Below, piece by piece: positions 56,993-64,000 of a DNA stretch of 64,000 nt. The notes beneath the pieces are model-generated. The model did not search any database and was not told where the DNA came from. It saw only the letters and a list, made by a program, of their open reading frames with translations. Numbering within the stretch: the first letter of the stretch is position 1; every line of letters starts with the position of its first letter. A program made the position numbers and the translations under genes. Origin of the DNA: Dolomedes plantarius (Eukaryota > Arthropoda > Arachnida > Araneae > Dolomedidae); NCBI GenBank assembly GCA_907164885.2, contig OU015501.1, positions 21,788,631-21,852,630 of the forward strand, given 5' to 3'.

Positions 56993-59016
56993 TGACAAAC
57001 ATTAGATCCATTTTTCTTTCTTTTCTATGTGATGCTTAACATCATTATATATTTTTTTTAATTGATATAACTAATTATGTGTTGTCCTACTAAAGATATA
57101 TAAAAAAAAAAAAAAAAAAAAAAAAACCTGTCTAACTTAAACTTTCTTCTTAAGAATACTATTATATGTGAATTTTTTGGATCTCAATTTAAACACCGAC
57201 TATGACAACTCTACTTCTTTAACCTTTCAGTAAATTTCCTATTTCTTGAAAAACACTTTCCTATCACCCAACTCTACAAGCGCGTTGGATGTCGTCCCAA
57301 CTGTTTAAGATCTTTTTTAATATTTTTTACTATTTGTTTTTAATTCAACAACTCAGTCACTTAAAGTGCTGAAGACTATATGCTTGAGTAATGACTAAAA
57401 CAGGGCTGGGATGGCCACTCCTTTTGTCCTCCCATTTCTATATATTATACTCCCACAGGTATGACAACTGCACCTTTTCCTTTTTCTCCATCTTTGTACT
57501 ATACAAGATGCTGTTTTTCAACGCAGTCATATTCTGTCGGAGATTCACGGTTAGTCCACTGTACGGCTAAAAGACTCTTCCTCCTTATTAGTCAGAGAAC
57601 AATATGGAGAAAGAAAACCCACTTGTTACACAAACATAAACACAACCCTCAATGCTTAGAGGTAGAATTAAAAAAATTTTGAAACTAAGAGTTTGGGTAA
57701 CACACATACAACAAGGTACCTTCAACACAAAAAATTGGATATCCACGTAGAATTAAAATAAATGTACACAAATGAATAGTAAATAAATAATTTGAAAATA
57801 AAGTGAAAAGTATTGAGAATAAATAAATAAAGTTAGAATAAATATGAATAAGTATAATTAAAGAATATTGAATAGAATTTTGGAATGAATAAATATTGTC
57901 GAAATAAAATGAATATAAGAAATGATGAAATGAGAATAATAAGAAATATAAAAGATATTAAAAAGAGATTTTTGTTGATAATAAGTAATATTGAAATAAA
58001 GGAGATAATGGATATTAAGAAAAAATAATGAGATAAATAAAGATACGAAAACTATATAATGAGTGATATGTTTTGTAATTTTTATGTACAATTGATATAT
58101 TTGAAGTGTGATTTTATTAAATCTTGTGATTTTTATTTAAAGTGTGATTTTTATTATAAACTGTGATTTTTATTATATAACTAAAGAACTAATTTTCTTT
58201 ATATGTAAACAAGTCGAGATAATGTGATATTTATGCATTCTACGTTTGTGAAGCAGAAATGACACAGCACTAAAAAGACTGTGATTTTTTTTAAATTGGT
58301 GTTTTTTCCTCAACATCCGAATGACTGTGAAAGGACTAAAAGTGTTGCACAGATAAATCATTACAAGATAAGTTAATAAAATTTTTTGGACTCACTCCAT
58401 AGTAGTGAACGTTGAGGAAGAATTTTTGAATTTTTCATCCTGTTATCAAAGTCAACTTCATTTACTTAATTTTTGTATGTTTTTGATATTTTTATTACTA
58501 TGTTTTGTTATTCTGTATTATTCAAATCGAGATGATGGTAGATATTGTATTAAATGTATGTTTCCAGTGAAAATTTTTGGTAATTTACAAATTTTGGTTA
58601 TGTTAATTGATTTTTTTTTTCTGAGATTGTGTTGTGTGGGGACTGCAGCCCTGCTCAACATTGTTTTCAGTTGATGATAGGTGCATTTTAAAAAATTAAT
58701 TTTTTTTTCACAGCAACAATATAAGAAATTTACATAATTTACAATTTTCTATAGTTGATCATTAATTTCTATAATTTTTTTTTGTTTTTATTGTGTTCAT
58801 AAATTAGTAAATCATTAGTGTATATTTGTGTATTCGATATTGAAATGTGCAATGTCTTGCCATGTGATCATCATACTAAATTAACTTAAAACATATGTTC
58901 CTTTTCAAACTTTTCCAAATTTGTGGTCGACGCCCATTTTCCTCACATGGTCGGGTGAGTCTGTCCTCCAATGCAGGCATTGTTGGTCAGCCTCTTCTCG
59001 GACGGGGGGGATATTC
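56993..59016 (+). other. 3' untranslated interior of the Gypsy element
   Basis: A 2 kb AT-rich stretch with an A-run at 57103-57126 and tracts rich in AAATAA. Small frames (57461-57682, 58405-58674) lack motifs; the latter has hydrophobic segments but I do not support it as a gene. It ends at the polypurine tract at 59000-59010. Confidence 0.6.
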
Positions 59017-59519
59017 TATAACATTAAAAACCCCATACCATTTTAAAATCTAACATTATTCTAAATTCCCTTGGGCGTACGAGCTAAATTTCGCTTTTGA
59101 TTCTAAACTCTAATAACCTCGAGAGAAAATATTAAATGGCTTCCTTTTTCAAATAGGCGCGGCGTCCCCAATATTTTAGATAAGCTCTGCGCAGATTATA
59201 TAAAACCACATGTGACTTATCGACAACAGCAAATCCCTAATCGCGATGATGATCACATGACAAAGTTTATATAAACAACATGAACGGAAACATGTACGCT
59301 TTTTTTGATCATGTAACTGACTTGGAAAGACGTATTCTCCGTCTAATAAAGATGTAATTAAATTAACGTTGTGGTGTTTTATGTGTCCGAGGGTGAGATG
59401 AAAAGCGGGAAAGGAAATTAAACATGTGATGCACGGCCGGGCGACAAGTCATCCATCTTTACCTCAAAAAGAAATACCACTCGGGCCTTCCTTCGTCGGC
59501 CAGCGCCCGTGCTATTACA
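59017..59519 (+). repeat. 3' LTR, 503 bp
   Basis: Identical by eye to 51897-52399 except one base. Followed by (TA)n. Confidence 0.9.
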
Positions 59520-59537
59520 TATATATATATATATATA

Positions 59538-59800
59538 GTATAAAAATGACAGTTCTGCAACAGAGAAGCAAGGGGATCAGGGTGTGGCTTGAAGTGGGAG
59601 GAGCCTTCTGGATGATGCGCCCCCTGGTGGTGGACCAATCAGGATACAGCTGTCCCCCTGGCGTTGAATAGTGTCCATTAAGGAGAAAGTAGCGCTGTTC
59701 GCGCCTTCTAGCGAGGAAACGAAGAACTGCTCATTTGTGAAAATGTATGTATGAGGTTGGGGGGGGGGGAGTTCATAAAAGGGACGCCATCTATTGAGAA
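59538..59800. other. GC-richer unassigned segment
   Basis: It contains a CCAAT box (GGACCAATCAGG near 59632) and GGGAGGAGC. It could be a promoter or an eroded repeat. No coding signal. Confidence 0.2.
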
Positions 59801-62620
59801 AGTGAGGAACTATTAACGGACTTAGAAAATTTTAATGATAAGCCTCTTAGCACATCAGTAACATTTATGGAGGAGAGAATGAAAACGCCACTAAAATTAC
59901 CTCCCTTTTTATCTGGGTGAAAGTGGTTGAGCCATAGATATTAGTCGTATATTATTTGATTTTTGAACTCACAGCTTGCGATGATGTATCATAAGTTTGT
60001 TTATACCTAGTGCTGCAAAACATAATCACACTTCAAAACGACAAAATTTATTTACTTCCGAAAGTACGATGTAACTGAACACCCATGTCTAAAACTCGCC
60101 ATCTTCCATTTTACGTTTTCGTTAAACCATCACTAAATATTTTAACTTTTGAGTTTTAGCTATATTACTAACGTTGTACTGATCTCGGGAACATATTAAT
60201 ACAGTAAGTCTGCAATATATCCATCGTAATGTCAGTTTCACGGCCTCATGAAATCTATCACCCTTTAAGGCGATAGGTGAGTTGGCACAGATCTTCAATC
60301 CCATTATTAAGCTATGTGGAATTTTCCAGTCGTATTTTTCAAATCATAGGCTAGCAGCAAGTGTATATTTTCAAAGCTGTTTTTAGCATATAAAGGTTGA
60401 AGTTTGAGAAAAGAGCACATAGTTTTAATTTTTTTTTTGCGAAGTTAACATACCTTAATATAATTTAAAACTTGAAAATTAAAATATATATATAATCAAA
60501 GAAATTAATCTTTCTAATTTTTAATTACTTAACGAAAATCTGCATGTATAACTTAATATATACCAACATGTTTGCGACTATAATAATGTCTACCGAAACA
60601 CGTACGTGGGCTAATATGAGAATGTGCGTTAGTGTTAGAAGTGAACGTCAAAGTAGCTTATCAAGTACAGCACTATCCAAATTTTCCAGATCATTGGCCA
60701 CTGTTATTATATACTTGCATTTTCGGCTGCTCAAATTAAACTTTGATGCCATCACTCCTAATGGAATGTGTTTGAGGCATATGTGACGTTAAAACGCCAT
60801 TATTGTGATAGACAAACCTCGACTTGAGAGATGAATGAACATTTCTTTATGTTCAGTGGATTTCTTTCTATTATAACGTAATAACATCATGAGTATTAAA
60901 AAAGTTAATTTTTCCACTTTCTGTTTCTAGTTTGATTGACATAAGTTATGAGTTATATATCTCATATTTAAATTTCCAAGTAACTTTCAATCTCTAAAAT
61001 TTATCGAAATTTAGAAATAAAATCCCTTTTACTGTGGACCGAAAGTTTTTATTATATCTGATAATCATAAAATTATCAATATTGTTTTTAAATATTTTTA
61101 TGAGTTATAGTTAAAAAATCAAAGGCGGTTCTAATAAACTTGTTATCAAATGACTTGTTAATTAATCACCTAAATCTTTCATTACGGGAGCTCACTTGTG
61201 AGGCAAGTTCAATTTCAAAGATACCCAAATTAATCTTTCTTTTATTTTCAAACACTTTTAAACTGTTAGTAGTTTTCATATTCTAGCAAAGGTTAGTTAT
61301 TTAAACTCAATTGTGTAAATAGGCAGTGTCACTTAAAATTTTAAAAAACCTAAGAAACTGAATATTTTTTTAAAAATTTGCTGTAATTTTTTATAGAATT
61401 TAAATGAGTTTTTATCCTCTATCGCAAGTTTTACAATCATTACACATACTTTTGTTACAAATTAAGGTGTCTTGTTCGTTTTACCACTTGGCAGCTCGTG
61501 TGAAATCTAGAGAACGTTATACTTTTAATGAGATGCATAACTTCTGATTCGGTATTTGTTTTTAAAAATAGTCTGTGAAAAAAAATCAGTTTCTATATCT
61601 TGATTTTCAAAATAAAAAAGCGAGAAAGTGGCATTTTAATTAGTTTGAAGCAAATAGTTGATGGAACTGCAGAGAATATAGTTTTCACGCAATTCAAGAT
61701 GTGGAAATTTAAACAGCATTTAAAAAAGGCATACGTTCACCATGTTCATGCAAATGTATGCATAATGTTAATTATTTAAAAGAGGCGAAATAATGTATTT
61801 TCGATACCTGAATTAATATTCAAAGTTTTGACTGGCCAGACTATCTAACACTGAAGAGAGAAACACATTTTTAGATGAAGACTAATATTTTTCAAAATTT
61901 ATTTAAAGGAAGGAAAAATGTAACTGCTAATTTAAAAAAATGCTCATGCAGAAAATTACACATAATTTTCAGCTTGAGAATCCTTCCCCTCAAAATTAAA
62001 GAAATAATTCAGATAACATGCTAATACTTTAAAAGAATAAAGACTGATTTCAAATTTTGCATGTTCATACAGCAAAACAACTCTCCGACATCGAATGTGA
62101 AAAGATTTTTCCAACAATCAAAACAACGAAATTAAACAAAAAAAGTTTATAATTCTCAAGTCATTTTTATAAATAGTTCAAGATTTCATAATTAGAACTA
62201 AAATTCGTGCGCATCGTGCCGCTTACAAAAAGGTCTCAACAATTGTTATGCTTGCCTCTCAAGCACTACCCTCGCAACACTAATAACAACAACAAAACAA
62301 AAAAAAGAAAAAAACATTTGGCGACGAAAGTTTTTTCTAGCAGCGCCAACATCTTATTATTTTCGTGAGCAACCCTGTAGGCAATATATTTTTGCTTTTA
62401 TCGTTGACTGAAATGGGATGGGGAGGGGGACTCGTAATGCCTGAGGCGACCTACCGCTATACAAGGCCACAGGTGAGACCTACGCCTTCCGAGATGGGTC
62501 TTTAGCACCCTCTCTCGACTCCGAACTGGACAAGGCATTTCTCACAATCATTTGCTTCACGTGTTTTGAGGCACGCTTGTCACTTCATTTATTTATTGTA
62601 AACGTGGGGTACAACACTCC
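59800..62620. other. No recognised gene or repeat
   Basis: AT-rich sequence with only short chance frames (for example 60122-60304 and 60544-60786). A moderately GC-rich patch at 62410-62530 has no motif I can name. Confidence 0.5.
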
Positions 62621-62623
62621 CAC

Positions 62624-63190
62624 CGTATCCTAAAACTTGAGTATTTATATTTCAGTAGATTTTGTTTTTCCTTTTTAATATTTTTTTTTCAATAAATGAA
62701 GCGGAGTTATAATAGTTAGATATCGTTCAAAAGCTATTGAAGCAATAAGCATTTATTGATACCGAATTATATCAACATGCGCATTTCACTTCACTGGTGA
62801 AGAGCCACTTTTTGAGAGGACAATAATATTTCTCGTTACAATTTATGCATTTACAGTGTGGCGAGAAGTTCAATTTATGTTTTATGGAGTTATTTTAAAA
62901 TGTCTGTGTATCCTAAAACTTGAGTATTTATATTTCAGTAGATTTTTTTCTCCCTTCTTAATATTTTTTCAATAAATGAAATGGAGTTATAACAGTTAGG
63001 GATCGTTCAAAAAGTATGGAAGCAATAAGCATTTATTGATACCGAATTATATCGACATGCGCATATACATCTTTCTCTTCAATGGTGAAGAGTCACTTTT
63101 TGAGAGGCCAATAATATTTCTCGTTACAATTTATGCTTTTACAGTCTGGCGAGTAGTTCATTTTATATTTTATGGAGTTGTTTTAAAAGG
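62624..63190. repeat. Tandem duplication, about 283 bp unit, two copies
   Basis: Both units start GTATCCTAAAACTTGAGTAT and share AAGCAATAAGCATTTATTGA, CACTTTTTGAGAGG and TATTTCTCGTTACAATTTAT. Unit 1 runs to about 62906, unit 2 to about 63190. Divergence is modest. Confidence 0.8.
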
Positions 63191-64000
63191 TATGTTTCAT
63201 ATTTAAATTTTTAACCCTTATGGGTAAAAGGTAAAAATAATTCGTTGAGAATGTAATCTTAAATATGAGTCAAAATATCCAAACAGTTGTGAATGAAACT
63301 TCTGAATAATGATTAAATTAATCTATTTTTGTATTTACACTTACGAAAAATATTTTCTTCAGTTATGTTTGAGAGTGCTTATTTATTTATTTATTTATTG
63401 CACTAGAGGAAATATTCTATGAAACAAGCACAGCATATCATGCCGTTAAATTTAGAAATTTTTATCCTAGTCAGCGTATCTTTATTCCCGTTCCTGTAAT
63501 TTTTGCTTTTTACTTACAAATATTGAACGATATCTTGTAATGCTTTTAAAGCGCGCTAAAGAAAATTCGAATTATTCAGCACATTTCTCTGACATCTGCC
63601 ACATATACTTTTATGTATAACTATCTACTTTTTTTTCCTACTCTTTCAGTCATCTTTTCCAGAAAAAGTAAAACTCTCTTCTCACTCATTTGATTTTATT
63701 TTCTCTAACATGGTGTCGAATTGAATTTAAATTTATGGAGATATATTAAAAAGCCCACACATTATATTTGTCTAAGTTCCTGTTTGTGGAAGGAGAAGCT
63801 GGAAGGAGTAAATGGCGTAAATACAAACTAGCCCAAATAATCCAAACATTTGCTGATTACACCTCTACATAATAGATCCACTCCCTTTTTTTTTCTTGTT
63901 TGTGATCGTGAAAAATAATTTCATCACGTGTTTTAGCGGTATGCTCGTCAGTTTTTTTTTTTTTCATGTATTGCATTTATTGCCATTATCTTCCTGGTCA

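Larger units (their letters stand above)
51897..59519 (+). mobile_element. Full-length young Ty3/Gypsy retrotransposon
   Basis: Two 503 bp LTRs differ at one visible base. There is one intact Gag-Pol frame, a GGACGGGGGGG polypurine tract before the 3' LTR and a tRNA-derived primer region after the 5' LTR. Both flanks are TA repeats, so the target duplication (probably TATA) cannot be placed exactly. No env-like frame is present. Confidence 0.9.

Noticed and set aside
58405..58674. 89-residue hydrophobic frame as a possible env-like gene
   Set aside because: Too short, no signal-plus-anchor arrangement or cysteine pattern, and the base composition equals the surrounding non-coding sequence.
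1..64000. CRISPR arrays, bacterial operons or prophage
   Set aside because: Introns, microsatellites and eukaryotic transposons show a nuclear eukaryotic genome; no regularly spaced palindromic repeats were seen.

Overview
This is a eukaryotic, strongly AT-rich window with long introns, canonical GT-AG splice sites, dinucleotide microsatellites and a dense layer of transposable elements. The TE mix fits an arthropod: Tc1/mariner (DD34E, DD34D, DD37D), pogo/Tigger, hAT, piggyBac, Helitrons, tRNA-derived SINEs and Ty3/Gypsy. One Gypsy has a SCAN-like Gag with protease directly followed by integrase, a type common in spiders. I infer a chelicerate, probably a spider. No sequence search was possible.

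The only host gene I can support is on the minus strand, from the ATG at 33678 to the stop at 2392. I assembled nine coding exons by hand. All junctions are GT-AG, reading phases agree throughout, and the product is 414 residues. The product has a signal peptide, a ten-cysteine N-terminal region whose spacing matches the anosmin-1 (Kallmann) cysteine-rich domain, two fibronectin type III domains, one transmembrane helix and a basic cytoplasmic tail. I found no WAP domain. Vertebrate anosmin-1 is secreted and has WAP plus four FN3 domains, so this looks like a short, membrane-anchored relative. It is the most interesting item in the window.

Layout. 1-2390: downstream flank with SINE fragments and an odd MITE with 34-35 bp direct repeats. 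2392-33678: the gene, with introns holding piggyBac, hAT, Helitron, SINE and Tigger-like elements, a FLYWCH zinc-finger ORF, a hAT pseudogene, two near-perfect hairpins and an intact DD37D mariner-like transposon. 34372-36388: a repeat ('family X') split by a Tc1 element. 37461-37821: a complete SINE. 38032-45726: a four-layer nest of family X, a hAT-like shell, a Helitron and a Gmr1-like Gypsy. 45753-49305: a hAT element, then a piggyBac-type shell holding a fold-back mariner and a Tc1 pseudogene. 50438-51888: a Tigger element with a dead transposase. 51897-59519: a young full-length Ty3/Gypsy with an intact 1265-residue polyprotein. 59520-64000: no recognised gene, with one tandem duplication.

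Apart from the anosmin-like gene, nothing here acts as a pathway. The elements are independent selfish insertions. Their nesting gives relative ages: family X is older than the hAT shell, which is older than the Helitron, which is older than the Gmr1-like Gypsy. The Gypsy at 51.9-59.5 kb, with one LTR mismatch visible, and the DD37D element are the youngest-looking insertions.
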